Below, piece by piece: positions 37,137-47,016 of a DNA stretch of 64,000 nucleotides. Position numbers and translations under genes: made by a program. The first letter of the stretch is position 1. Each line of letters starts with the position of its first letter. Source of the stretch: Punica granatum. Lineage: Eukaryota > Streptophyta > Magnoliopsida > Myrtales > Lythraceae. The notes beneath the pieces are model-generated. The model saw only the letters and a list, made by a program, of their open reading frames with translations. It ran no database searches and was not told the origin of the DNA. The stretch lies in assembly GCF_007655135.1 (NCBI RefSeq), contig NC_045131.1, positions 3,286,001 through 3,350,000 of the forward strand, read 5' to 3'.

Positions 37137-38933
37137 ATGGTGACGGCTGAGCCGCCATCAGCCTCGGTAGCCACTGGCGGTATGAAGTCGGTGTGGTCCC
37201 GCATCCTCCTGGGGCGGTGGTTCATGGCCTTTGCATCCCTCCTCATAATGTCCGTGGCCGGGGCGACCTACATGTTTGGCCTGTACTCTGGTGACATCAA
37301 GACCTCCCTCGGCTATGACCAGTCGACGTTGAACTTGCTGAGCTTCTTCAAGGACCTCGGGGGGAACGTCGGGGTTGTGTCGGGCCTCATCAACGAGGTC
37401 ACCCCACCATGGGTGGTCCTTTCCGTTGGGGCCATCATGAACTTCTCCGGCTACTTCATGATATGGCTCTCCGTCACGGGCCGGATCTCTAAGCCATCTG
37501 TCTGGCAGATGTGCCTGTACATCTGCATCGGTGCCAACTCCCAGACGTTTGCCAACACCGGGGCTCTCGTGACTGCCGTCAAGAACTTCCCCGAGAGCCG
37601 GGGAAGTGTCCTCGGCCTATTAAAAGGATTCGTCGGCCTTAGTGGAGCTATCATGACTCAGCTTTACCGCGCTTTCTATGGAAACGACTCGAAGGCTCTT
37701 ATCCTTCTTATCGGGTGGCTCCCAGCGGCAGTCTCATTCGTGTTCCTCCGAACAATCCGGATCATGAAGGTTGTTCGGCAATCGAACGAGCTTCGGGTGT
37801 TCTACGACTTCCTCTACATCTCACTCGGCCTTGCCGGCTTCCTCATGGTGATCATCATATTGCAAAACAGGCTCACCTTCAACAGGACTGAGTATGTTGG
37901 GAGTGCCTCTGTAGTGCTTATTTTGCTCTTCGTCCCTCTCGCTATAGTCATAAGGGAAGAAATCAACCTATGGAGGAGCAAAAACGAGGCCTCCAATGGT
38001 CCTCATCAACTTAAGATAGTCACTGAAAATCCCCCGTCGATCGAGTTAACGGCGAAACCAGCAGTGCCGGAGCTGGAAGTTCCAACGACCTCGGAAAAGA
38101 CGGTTTCGTGCACGAGCAACATATTCAGGCCGCCGGACAGGGGCGAGGACTACACAATCCTCCAGGCGCTCTTCAGTGTCGACATGCTGATCCTGTTCGT
38201 GGCAACGACGTGCGGCGTCGGTGGGACGCTGACGGCAATTGACAACCTGGGCCAGATTGGAGCTGCACTGGGCTACCCGGCCCGGAGTGTCACGACGTTT
38301 GTGTCGCTCGTGAGCATATGGAACTACCTGGGCCGTGCCGTGGCGGGGTTCGCCTCGGAGGTCCTGCTTGTAAAGTACAGTTGCCCCCGCCCTCTCCTCT
38401 TCACGCTCGTCCTCGTACTCTCCTGCCTGGGACACCTTCTCATCGCGTTCGGGGTCCCCAACTCCCTCTACGTGGCATCTGTAGTCATCGGGTTCTGCTT
38501 TGGGGCCCAGTGGCCTCTCCTGTTCGCGATCATATCGGAGATATTCGGGCTCAAGTACTACTCCACCCTCTACAACGTTGGAGCCGCGGCCAGCCCTTTC
38601 GGGTCCTACATCCTCAACGTGAAGGTGGCGGGCTGGCTCTACGACAGGGAGGCCCGGAGGCAAATGGTGGCCCGAGGGCTCAGAGGGGCAGCCGAGGGGG
38701 AACTGACCTGCACCGGCGTGGAGTGCTACAAGACGGCCTTTCTTATCATCACGGCGGCAACTTTGTTCGGGTGTTTGGTTTCCTTCATTCTGGTGATCCG
38801 GACAAGGAAGTTCTATCAAGGCGACATATACAAGAAATTCCGGGAGGCAGCGGAGCATGGTGAGGACCGCAAAAATGATGGTGGCATCACTGGCTCCGCC
38901 GAGGATCGTGTCACCGCGGCCGATTCCCGGTGA
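37137..38933 (+). CDS. Nodulin-like/NFD4-like major facilitator transporter, copy A
   Basis: Intronless gene for a 598-residue polytopic membrane protein. The N-terminal half matches the plant Nodulin-like family ([57 protein letters not shown]). The C-terminal half matches the NFD4-type MFS domain ([29 protein letters not shown]). About twelve hydrophobic segments are visible. Arabidopsis NFD4 was found through karyogamy defects; the substrates of most relatives are unknown. The start is the first ATG after the leader and is shared with copy B. GC content is much higher than in the flanks, which produces long antisense open frames that I regard as artefacts. Paralogue of the gene at 47017. 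Confidence 0.93.
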   Translation: MVTAEPPSASVATGGMKSVWSRILLGRWFMAFASLLIMSVAGATYMFGLYSGDIKTSLGYDQSTLNLLSFFKDLGGNVGVVSGLINEVTPPWVVLSVGAIMNFSGYFMIWLSVTGRISKPSVWQMCLYICIGANSQTFANTGALVTAVKNFPESRGSVLGLLKGFVGLSGAIMTQLYRAFYGNDSKALILLIGWLPAAVSFVFLRTIRIMKVVRQSNELRVFYDFLYISLGLAGFLMVIIILQNRLTFNRTEYVGSASVVLILLFVPLAIVIREEINLWRSKNEASNGPHQLKIVTENPPSIELTAKPAVPELEVPTTSEKTVSCTSNIFRPPDRGEDYTILQALFSVDMLILFVATTCGVGGTLTAIDNLGQIGAALGYPARSVTTFVSLVSIWNYLGRAVAGFASEVLLVKYSCPRPLLFTLVLVLSCLGHLLIAFGVPNSLYVASVVIGFCFGAQWPLLFAIISEIFGLKYYSTLYNVGAAASPFGSYILNVKVAGWLYDREARRQMVARGLRGAAEGELTCTGVECYKTAFLIITAATLFGCLVSFILVIRTRKFYQGDIYKKFREAAEHGEDRKNDGGITGSAEDRVTAADSR

Positions 38934-39344
38934 TTCTGGAAGATTTGAATGCCATATTGCTGCCATAAATAAGCATTTTTCTCGACAGAACCATGCATAT
39001 TCTTGTGCTAGCTAACTAGTTCCCCTACGATTTTACTTAGATTAAAAAATTCCTGAAAACCAAGGATTACTGCCTGCTTCCTCGTAACATGATGAATTTA
39101 CTTTAAAAGAAGTTGTTCTCCGACCGTACAGGAAAGGATAAGTTATTGTCGTCAACGCAATTTCTCGTATGGCCATGCTGCTCATAGACCAGATCGACAT
39201 CTGCCCATCAATCGACAACCCGAGGATTAATTAAGTGAAGTTTCCGTTGAGTTTAATTATTTGGTACGCTTTAGCGGTGATGACGGTTTGGGTTGGGTCG
39301 GTTTCGGAGTAAAATTTTGGCAAACCACTTTCATCGGTTCAAAA
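38934..39344. other. 3' flank of transporter gene A
   Basis: Matches 48805-49215 in unit B. No gene recognised. Confidence 0.5.
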
Positions 39345-39625
39345 ATTTTGACTTGTTTGGTTTGTCAAATAAATTTTAACTTTAATTTTAACTATACTCT
39401 ACTTAACTCCAATTTAATAATACAATCATTACTTTCTTTTAATTAATCATTACTTTCTCTCAACTATTCATTACTTTTTTCTAAAATTCAACAATACAAT
39501 CATTACTTTCTTTTAATTATTCATTACTTTTTTACATTTTTTCTCATAATTTGACAACACAATCGTTATAAACAAATGAAAATGAAAATCAATCAATTAA
39601 ATCAAAATCCAAATCTAAAACCAAA
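39345..39625. mobile_element. MITE family 1 present only in unit A
   Basis: Inverted ends TGTTTGGTTT (about 39352) and AAACCAAACA (about 39617) enclose the usual family blocks. The corresponding place in unit B (about 49215) lacks the element, so the insertion happened after the duplication or was lost in B. Exact ends are uncertain by a few bases. Confidence 0.8.
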
Positions 39626-39868
39626 CACATCATTAAAATCCATCCCCGAGAATCGAAACCGAAATTAAGACAATAACCGATCTTTGCGGGTACGGATTTT
39701 CACGGATCGGTTCTCAGGTTACCCAAAAAAATCAACATAAAAATAAAACTAAAAATCAACCGTGCTCGGATCTTCCAATAGGTTTTGACTTTATTATATT
39801 ATATATATTTATACTACAATCATATCAAGATAAATAATATAGACTTGATTGGTCCTTTCAAATTTATT

Positions 39869-40021
39869 TATGGCCTCCGAGGAGCCGTATAAGGTGAAAA
39901 TCTCATGTATGGTTTTGTAATAGCAATGAGAATGGTGGTGTTGTCGCTGACTATGATTATCTAACAGTTCAAGTACAGTTGATATAGTTGAGGTCCAATC
40001 AAAATACGATTTTTGGGATGG
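39869..40021 (+). other. Plastid-derived insertion (NUPT): ndhA intron end and exon 2 start, unit A
   Basis: GAGCCGTATAAGGTG followed by AAAATCTCATGTATGGTTTT is the domain V hairpin of a chloroplast group II intron. It is followed by sequence that reads LSNSSSTVDIVEVQSKYDFW, matching the start of ndhA exon 2. The fragment is mutated and carries a stop before the match, so it is non-functional. A second copy lies at 49453-49606. Confidence 0.75.
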
Positions 40022-40180
40022 AAAGAAAAAGATCTTCAAGAATCAAGAGTTGGCCCCTTCGGCTTTCGTGATTATGAGGCGCAACCACGTAGCAGAGGTA
40101 GGAGGACATGAAGTTAGGGTTCAGAGTGGAATTAAGAATGATAAACCATCATATGAAGAGAAAGAAATATAGGTTTGAAG

Positions 40181-40641
40181 TAGGATAAATTACACAAAAA
40201 ACTTAAATTTTGTAAAATATCTCACGTTTTGTCATAAATTTTATTCTGTAACAAAAAAACCACATGTTTTGAAAATCGTCTCAGATTTGACCTCCCGTTA
40301 TCGTTCTGTTAAGTTTGTCGTCTATTTGTCTACGTGGACTTCACGAGACCTACAAAATTTACACATTATCTGATAAACCATATGGTTTTTTTCATTACAT
40401 ACCAAATTTATGATGAAATTGAGACTTTTTTGAAAATTTGAATTTTTTTATTTAACTTATCTTATTTGTTTATTAATTTATGTCTGAAATTAACAGTTCA
40501 TGTATGCAAAATTGACGGAATTTATAACGGAAGTCATTTTTTAGACAATTTATAAAACTTAGGGTTTGTTTTGTTACAAAACAAAATTTAGGACAAAACT
40601 GAGACGTTTTACAGAACTTAGATTTTTTTGTGTAATTTGCC
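40181..40641. mobile_element. Mutator-like fold-back element present only in unit A
   Basis: 461 bp with long inverted ends: left TAGGATAAATTACACAAAAA, right the inverse of TGGCAAATTACACAAAAAAA, pairing over about 70 bp. TTTGAAG flanks both sides (40174-40180 and 40643-40649). Unit B has a single TTTGAAG at the same place (about 49759), which is the empty site. The interior has no coding capacity. The Mutator-like class is inferred from the long inverted ends and the 7-9 bp duplication. Confidence 0.85.
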
Positions 40642-41828
40642 ATTTGAAGTATGTGAATTGTGATATTTTGATTGGTTTGATCGAGCTGAGCTATTGGACT
40701 GGGCTTGACCTGGACTTGACATAGGCTCATATATTAAATATTAAACATAACATATTGTAAATGTTTTATATATTATTATGTAATCTCAGTTTGGGTCGAG
40801 GTATTCGGGTATGTAATTTCCAAATCCAAACCCGTAACCGAACTTGACAAAAACTTGAGAAACCGATTCTAGATTCGAACCATGCCCTAGAAGAACCGAA
40901 AATTTGGGACGGTTCGGATCTGATTTTCAGGGCAACCGTTTTTTTTTTTATCAGCCCTAGTACGCTTCGTGCCCGTGAGGGGGTCAACCCAAGATTACTG
41001 AGTTTACATCGTTATCTCGAACTCGGACGAGGTACGGAATGTGGCAAAAGACAAAATACATAGTATCGACACAGTCGACGAACTGTTACATATCCAATAT
41101 TCGGTATCTGAGGAATGATGTGTTCGAGCCATGGAACATGGATCCTCGTGGGATGGGATGAGGATAGAGAGATTAGCTCCAAAGTCATGGTCAGAATGAG
41201 AGGCTACAACGCAACAAACAATGCACTCCTCTCTAATGGTAGAGGATCAGATCAATGGTCAGCCTCAAAGACAATAATTTCAGAAAAATCACTTCCAGAT
41301 GATCCAAAAAAATAAAAACACAAACACACACGCATTAAAGTGGTTCATCCTATCAAACTGGGTGTAGCGCAATAACATTTATTTTTATTTGGTAATTAAA
41401 AAAATTTCAAATTTAATGCTCGTTTTAAAATTATCTTAGCATTTTATTCTACCTATTGTGAATTTTAATTTTATCATATTAGGTTCATGAAATTTTTTAT
41501 AAAAGAAAAAAAAAATCTCCTTCAATTATTTGCGTGAAGTCATCACTGTCAGTCTCTGCATCTTCTCCTTCCCCACCACTACCACCTTTTTCAATGATAA
41601 TCCAACCCCACTAAATGGGTAAAGGACACAGCATGCAAAATCATTCACCATCACCTAGTTTGGGTAGGGACGTATGTCACATTACTCGGGCTAGACAAGT
41701 TAAAATCGAATTTCTTTACGCAGTGGTGTGGACAGGGATTTTCATTTCATTCCTGTTCATCTTCCATATCGAACATATGTACACCTTGTCCATTGAGTAA
41801 AGCAATTCAGCAAGTGTCCGATTTAAGG
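40642..41828. other. Unit A spacer with an unexplained open frame
   Basis: Matches about 49765-51188 in unit B. An open frame of 66 codons at 41115-41315 (starting MMCSSHGTWILVGWDEDREI) is kept in unit B at 50230-50430 with five differences. No domain is recognised, and the flanks are equally similar, so selection is not shown. Confidence 0.35.
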
Positions 41829-41920
41829 GGAGACAAATATATTTTTTGTCCGATAAATTTAACTTTCAGTCAATTTTAGTTCCATGAGTTTTAAAAACGA
41901 CGAATCAGTCATATATGTTT
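41829..41920. mobile_element. Stub of a Mutator-like element at the duplication junction
   Basis: The first 92 bp match the left terminal inverted repeat of the complete element at 51189-51947. GATTTAAGG (41820-41828) precedes it, like the target duplication of the full copy. It is cut at 41920, where ACR10 intron 1 sequence begins. Confidence 0.85.
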
Positions 41921-42114
41921 ACTGAGTTATCTCAGAACATTTCTTTGGCTTGTCCTGAAATTATCGAAGGCCGCAAGATATGGACTTTGGTTGAAAATCC
42001 ATGCTTTAAGATTGATTAGTTCTTTCCTGGAGATTAAAAGAGGCAATTATGGGATAAAGGGGGCGCTTGGTTGATTCGAAGTATTAAAGGTTGTTCTTTG
42101 TTGGTCTCTTGAAG

Positions 42115-44126
42115 ATGCTTCAACCGATGGAAAATGGTGCTACACCGTGTTCTGGGTCGTCGGGAAGCCTAATACGAGGTTGGGTCTATTGAAGGAGAGG
42201 CTAGTCGAAGTATGCCCCACTTTTGCTTCCGCGTCTGCGATCTCTTTCTTCTACAGCTCTCAGATTCAGTCCCCGAGGCCTCCCGATGTCTTCCTCTTGA
42301 AGTTCTGCTGCTATGACCAGAGAGGCCTTCTACATGGTAATTGCCCTAGTCACTTGATTGGCTCTTAGATCAAATATTCGATCAGTTTGCATCTAAAGAC
42401 ACCGGCATTACGACTGGCTTCAGTTTATATGCGAAGTCGAAGATAAAGAATTAGCGCCTTTAGCGTGCCATGTATGAATCTTCAAACTTACAGTTATTTC
42501 TTTCTTGTTGACTGGGCAGACGTAACATGGGTTCTATCAGAACTGGAGCTTACAATCAAGAAAGTTAAGGTCTCCACAACCCCGGATGGGAAAGTGATGG
42601 ACCTGTTCTTCGTCACTGATAGCAGGTTCGTTCATGCTTTAGTTATTCCCTTTCTCACATCTATGTACCAATTTACTATCAATTTATATGTATATCTGAT
42701 ATCTAATGGATTTTGAATAGTTAAAGATGGAGCTACTTATTACAAGGAACAAGAAAACCTTCTTATCAGTATAATGTTCTATCAGGGAGCTCTTGCACAC
42801 GAAGAAGAGGAAGGATGACACCATCGACCACCTGAGAAGTGTTATCGGGGATGCGATGATAAGCTGCGAGATCGAACTGGTGGACTCCGAAGTTGCGTCA
42901 TGCTCACAGGCTGCTGGCTTTCTTCCCTCTATAATCACTGAGGACATGTTCCAAAGGGAAATGCCTCTGAAACCGCTCGATGGCTTGAGCACATCTGAGA
43001 ATGTTTCCTTAACGATAGACAACCTGCTTAGCCCTGCTCATACGCTTGTCCACATATGTTGCCAAGAGCGGAAAGGGCTTCTTTACGACATAATGCGAAC
43101 ACTGAAAGACTTCAACATTCAAGTATGTGGATTTTTCAGAAGCCTTTATGCAGTCTACTTCTTTTTTTTTTTTTTTTGCCCCCTCAATTTTGAAGAGGAA
43201 GAAGCTAGTGGAGCATTTGCACTCTATTATGTTTTGATTGATGACTCTTATGATACAATTAGATTTCTTACGGGCGCTTCTCGTTGAGACAAAGGAGGAG
43301 CTGTGAGATCGATCTCTTCACAATGCAAGCAGATGGAAAGAAGATTGTTGACCCGAGCAAGCAGATGGCATTAGCGTCCCGCTTAGAGTCGGAGCTCAAT
43401 CAGCCTCTAAGAGTAGCAGTAGTGAGTCGCGGGCCTGACACAGAATTGCTAGTGGCCAATCTTGTGGAGTTATCAGGGAAGGGACGGCCGCTTGTCTTCT
43501 ATGACATAACCTTTGCTCTCAAGATGCTCAACACCTGCATCTTCTCGGTATACTTCCTTATTTCCTGATTAGATCTATCAATCTTCTCTTGGCATCTTCT
43601 GTACACCGGATCATTCCTTGATACGCGTTAAGCATCAAGCACGAGAATAGTATATCTCGTAGGGCACCATCTATGATAAACCCCGATAACTATGTGCCAA
43701 ATCGACAGATACTAGGAAAAAAATATCAACTGCAGTTGAGCCCTCTTCAGTTGATGGTAGACCTCGGGTTATACTTCCCTTCGACTGTTCTAATAAGTTG
43801 CATTTGTCGACAACTGATGACAGTTACTTTGTTGTCCACAATATCTGATGCCTTTTGAAACCAGCATTGCGTGCTGCAATTCAAGTAGACAAGTACTATC
43901 CAGAATCCTGAAATCTAGCAACCCAGTGTTTCTTCGTGTTGAATGGAAAAACATTCTTCTGATGTGATTCGATGTTCCTCAGGCGGAAATCGGGAGGCGC
44001 ATGATTGGGGACAGGGAATGGGAAGTTTACAGAGTCCTGCTTGATGACAGGGAAGGGGAAGGCCTCTCCGTTCCTCAAGTCAAGATCGAGGAAGAAGTTT
44101 GGAAGACGCTGATGGGCTGGGATTGA
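42115..44126 (+). pseudogene. ACR10: ACR10 copy lacking exon 1
   Basis: Exons 2-6 are present at 42115-42336, 42520-42625, 42786-43122, 43263-43547 and 43983-44126, each with exactly the same length as in copy A and still open. Splice sites are kept; exon 4 now ends CAA instead of CAG before its GT donor, a weaker context. Exon 1, with the start codon and most of ACT1, is absent because the duplication began in intron 1. In exon 2 the reading frame has no ATG, so translation would need a new upstream exon or an internal start within ACT2 (the KVMDLFF methionine). Amino-acid changes are few. Call: 5'-truncated duplicate, probably a pseudogene but not visibly decayed. Confidence 0.88.
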
Positions 44127-44748
44127 TCACCATGGATCCAAAACTATGCCTCACGTCTTCACATCCAGTGCAATTTCTTAACTGGTGGACGCTTTCTTCT
44201 GTCAGAATGACTAGTAAAGGTGGCAAGCTCGTATAAAAGAGAGTCGAGAAGACGAAGAGATCCGCTTTTACTCTAGAGGGATAATCGGTTTGATTTCAGT
44301 TTATACTTGTTTCAAGTACATACTGCAATGGGCTTGCTATGGTCAAGAGCTAAAGATGGTTGTTAAGCTGGCAGTTTCTCTTTTATCTACTGTGTAATTT
44401 GTACAGAGTTGTACATAACTTCTGTATTTATACTAGCAGGTCGTATATATAAAAATATCCAAGTATTACGAACCACATTCGGGTGCAGTAGATTGTGCAT
44501 TATATATGCTTGTTTGCCTCGAATTATTCCCGTATTAGTGATTAGATCTCGTCGAAGGCACGACAAGTAACAGCTCTCTCTAAATAAACCCTTCATTGAA
44601 GCTGAATACTCTGCAAATCCTATCCATTAGCCCGTCTTCTCAAATTTGCTGCGGCATGTCATAAGAATAGAAGATGCACGGAATTATGACTCTTGCGTGA
44701 GCGATTATCGGAGTGGATTATTGTTTATATGCATCATTGGGACGGTGC
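44127..44748. other. 3' flank of the truncated ACR10 copy
   Basis: Matches 34438-34980 of unit A with small indels. No gene recognised. Confidence 0.5.
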
Positions 44749-44756
44749 AAGCCGGC

Positions 44757-44889
44757 TTGCCGACTCATGTCAATTCGGCATTAAGTTCAATTTCCCCCCC
44801 TTCTTTTGTATGTTTGAGGGTTATCCAATTCTCGATGTACTGTTACCATCTTAATATTAGCCTTATCCTTACTTATAAAAAAAAAAAGA
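44757..44889 (+). mobile_element. 133-bp LINE-like 3' stub with A tail, only in unit B
   Basis: An insertion ending in an A-rich tail (CTTATAAAAAAAAAAAGA) is absent from unit A at about 34978. It is flanked by AAGCCGGC (44749-44756) and AAGTCGGC (44890-44897), an 8-bp target duplication with one mismatch. This is the pattern of a strongly 5'-truncated non-LTR retrotransposition. Confidence 0.8.
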
Positions 44890-45049
44890 AAGTCGGCAAG
44901 TTAAAAAAGATGATAAAATCGAATCTATATTAGCAGAAGATGCACGTGGAAATTTTGGTTCTTATCATCCTATGTATTTATCTACCTCAGAGTGAGAATA
45001 TTGACCAAGCACTGAATTAAATGAATCCAGACGCATAACAAGACACGTG

Positions 45050-45360
45050 CAAAGTTTACCCCATTTGGTATTGCAATTAAAATTTTAACTCTACTTACTA
45101 TGTAACAATAATCAGCAACACAATTATTACTTTTCCATTTTCCTTTAATTTTTTTGACCATTTAATTTAATTTTTAATTCTAAATTCTCTCAACTATCCA
45201 TTACTTTATCCACAATTCAACGACACAATTATTACTTTTTTTCAACTATTCATTATTTTTCCACACTTTTTTTAATAATTTAACAAAACAATCATTACAA
45301 CCTAATTAAAATCAAAATTCAATTTTACTTAACTCTAAAATTAAATACACTTTTTCTACA
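45050..45360. mobile_element. MITE family 1, unit B copy
   Basis: Counterpart of 35140-35455, with more substitutions in the repeated ATTCAACA blocks. Confidence 0.65.
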
Positions 45361-45594
45361 TTGGCAAAATATTTCGATGGGTGTGTTTACCATAAGGAGG
45401 CTCTTTAAATGTTCGCCTTTATAGTATGCTCCAAATAATAGCAAGATTCTTATTTAAGAAAATTTATTATGTGAAGACAATCTTGTTATATTAAAATTAA
45501 CAAATTTCTTACAAAATAGTGCACCAATTTATCAAAAGATTTCTTACGATTTAATAAGTATTCAAAACATAATAAGTTTCTTATTGAACAACAA

Positions 45595-45785
45595 GTTTAC
45601 CAACATGGGTTAGTTTAAGTGACTTGTTCCCCTTGAAGTCTCGGGTTCGAGTCTTATGGATAAAAAAACAAATAATGCCGAAAGAGTTTTACCCCCATAG
45701 AAAGTCGATTCAGTTCGAATTGAATTAGTTGAGATCCGTTGGACTTTTCGGATACCGTTATACACCAACAATTTTTAATTATTTA
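45595..45785 (+). mobile_element. Possible tRNA-derived SINE, unit B
   Basis: Counterpart of 35690-35885. The B-box-like GGGTTCGAGTC is better preserved here than in unit A. Confidence 0.5.
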
Positions 45786-46918
45786 ATCAAAAATCGATTA
45801 ACAAGCACTCAATATATTATGACGTGGCTATCTCTGATTGGTCTTCGATTGACCTCCGTAATTTGCTCTTTTTAAGGAGCTTCTTTTCTGATGTGCAACC
45901 CAAAGCCAAAAGCTCTATTGTAACTGATACAAAGAGGACCCGTACAATTGGACTTTCGGTTATCATGGTTCACATAAAATAAAAAGTAAAATTTCGTACC
46001 AAATGACAAAGGATAGAAATATAAGGATATAAAGCGAAATAAATAGACACATAAGTCCCTTAAGAATGATCAAATTCAAGACTTTTTTTTTATATTTCAA
46101 ATCGACTTCTCGTATTACTACACTAAAATTCCTTCCTCATGTTCGAATGATACAAATGAGAAGCAAAATGCTACATTAAAATGTAAAAGTCAGATTATTC
46201 GAAAATAGAAAGTTGATAATTACTCCTCCATCTATTTGCTTTTTGGCGATTCCCCTGGAAAACTATAATTTTGGCAGCATGATTATTATGACATCGATTT
46301 TTCAGCACTAATCATAGTCCCATGTTCGTGCTCGAATTGTTTAAGTAACAATCTAAGGTTGGGTTCGGAATCTTGATTGTGATCGTATAGCCCGATATTC
46401 TTTTCCTTTTCCATTTTTTTTTGGCTGGTAACCCGATATTCTTATGGCAATTCAAGCATCACATATTGCTTTTTCTAGATAAAGGGAAGGCCAAACTGAT
46501 GTATCTACGTATGCATGACATAAAACCTCTGAAGTCATTTCTCTGTTCTCTCCTATATTTGACTAGGGTGTCCACTTTTCCGTGAATACCCTACAAGCTT
46601 ACCCTACAATTTGAAAGTTAGATTTGGCGCGGTCTCTGTGATTATCAAACCATATATCCACTGGAAACAGACACGGCAAAATAACTCCTCTGGCATCGAA
46701 AGACGGGAACTTGTCACTTTCCACTCTTGCTGGAAAAACTTATCAGTTCATATCAGTGGCATTTGCATACTTAAAGCTTAACACACTTCTTTGCCATATA
46801 AAAATAATTAATGGCTTTAATAAGAATATTCCCTTTCCCTTTGATTAATTAACTTAATTAGTCTCAATGTCCACACGATGGTCAACCCTCGAGTCAACAC
46901 GGCAGCTCTCTCTAATCC
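45786..46918. other. Spacer and promoter region of transporter gene B
   Basis: Matches 35886-37037 of unit A. The paired GTCAA cores upstream of the TATA box are kept. Confidence 0.5.
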
Positions 46919-46926
46919 TATATATA
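46919..46926 (+). promoter_or_regulatory. TATA box of transporter gene B
   Basis: TATATATA about 91 bp upstream of the start codon, identical in context to copy A. Confidence 0.7.
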
Positions 46927-47016
46927 CCTCTCGTACTCCCCTCCTTATCTCGCAGACAGCCATGGCAACAAAAAACCACTAAGCTAGTCATTGACATTCA
47001 CTAGGGAGAGAGAACA

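Larger units (their letters stand above)
32221..41920. repeat. Tandem segmental duplication, unit A
   Basis: From ACR10 intron 1 (32221) to 41920 the sequence is repeated in the same order and orientation at 41918-51280. Coding parts are about 98% identical by eye; spacers are more diverged and differ by transposon insertions. Unit A contains ACR10 exons 2-6, the first transporter gene, a MITE at 39345 and a Mutator-like insertion at 40181, both absent from unit B. Confidence 0.95.

Noticed and set aside
38046..38966. Long minus-strand open frame (306 codons) and a 181-codon plus-strand frame at 38318, both inside the transporter gene
   Set aside because: They are shadows of a GC-rich coding sequence. 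The same frames recur in copy B (47995 and 48189) only because the gene is duplicated. Their composition is biased and shows no domain.
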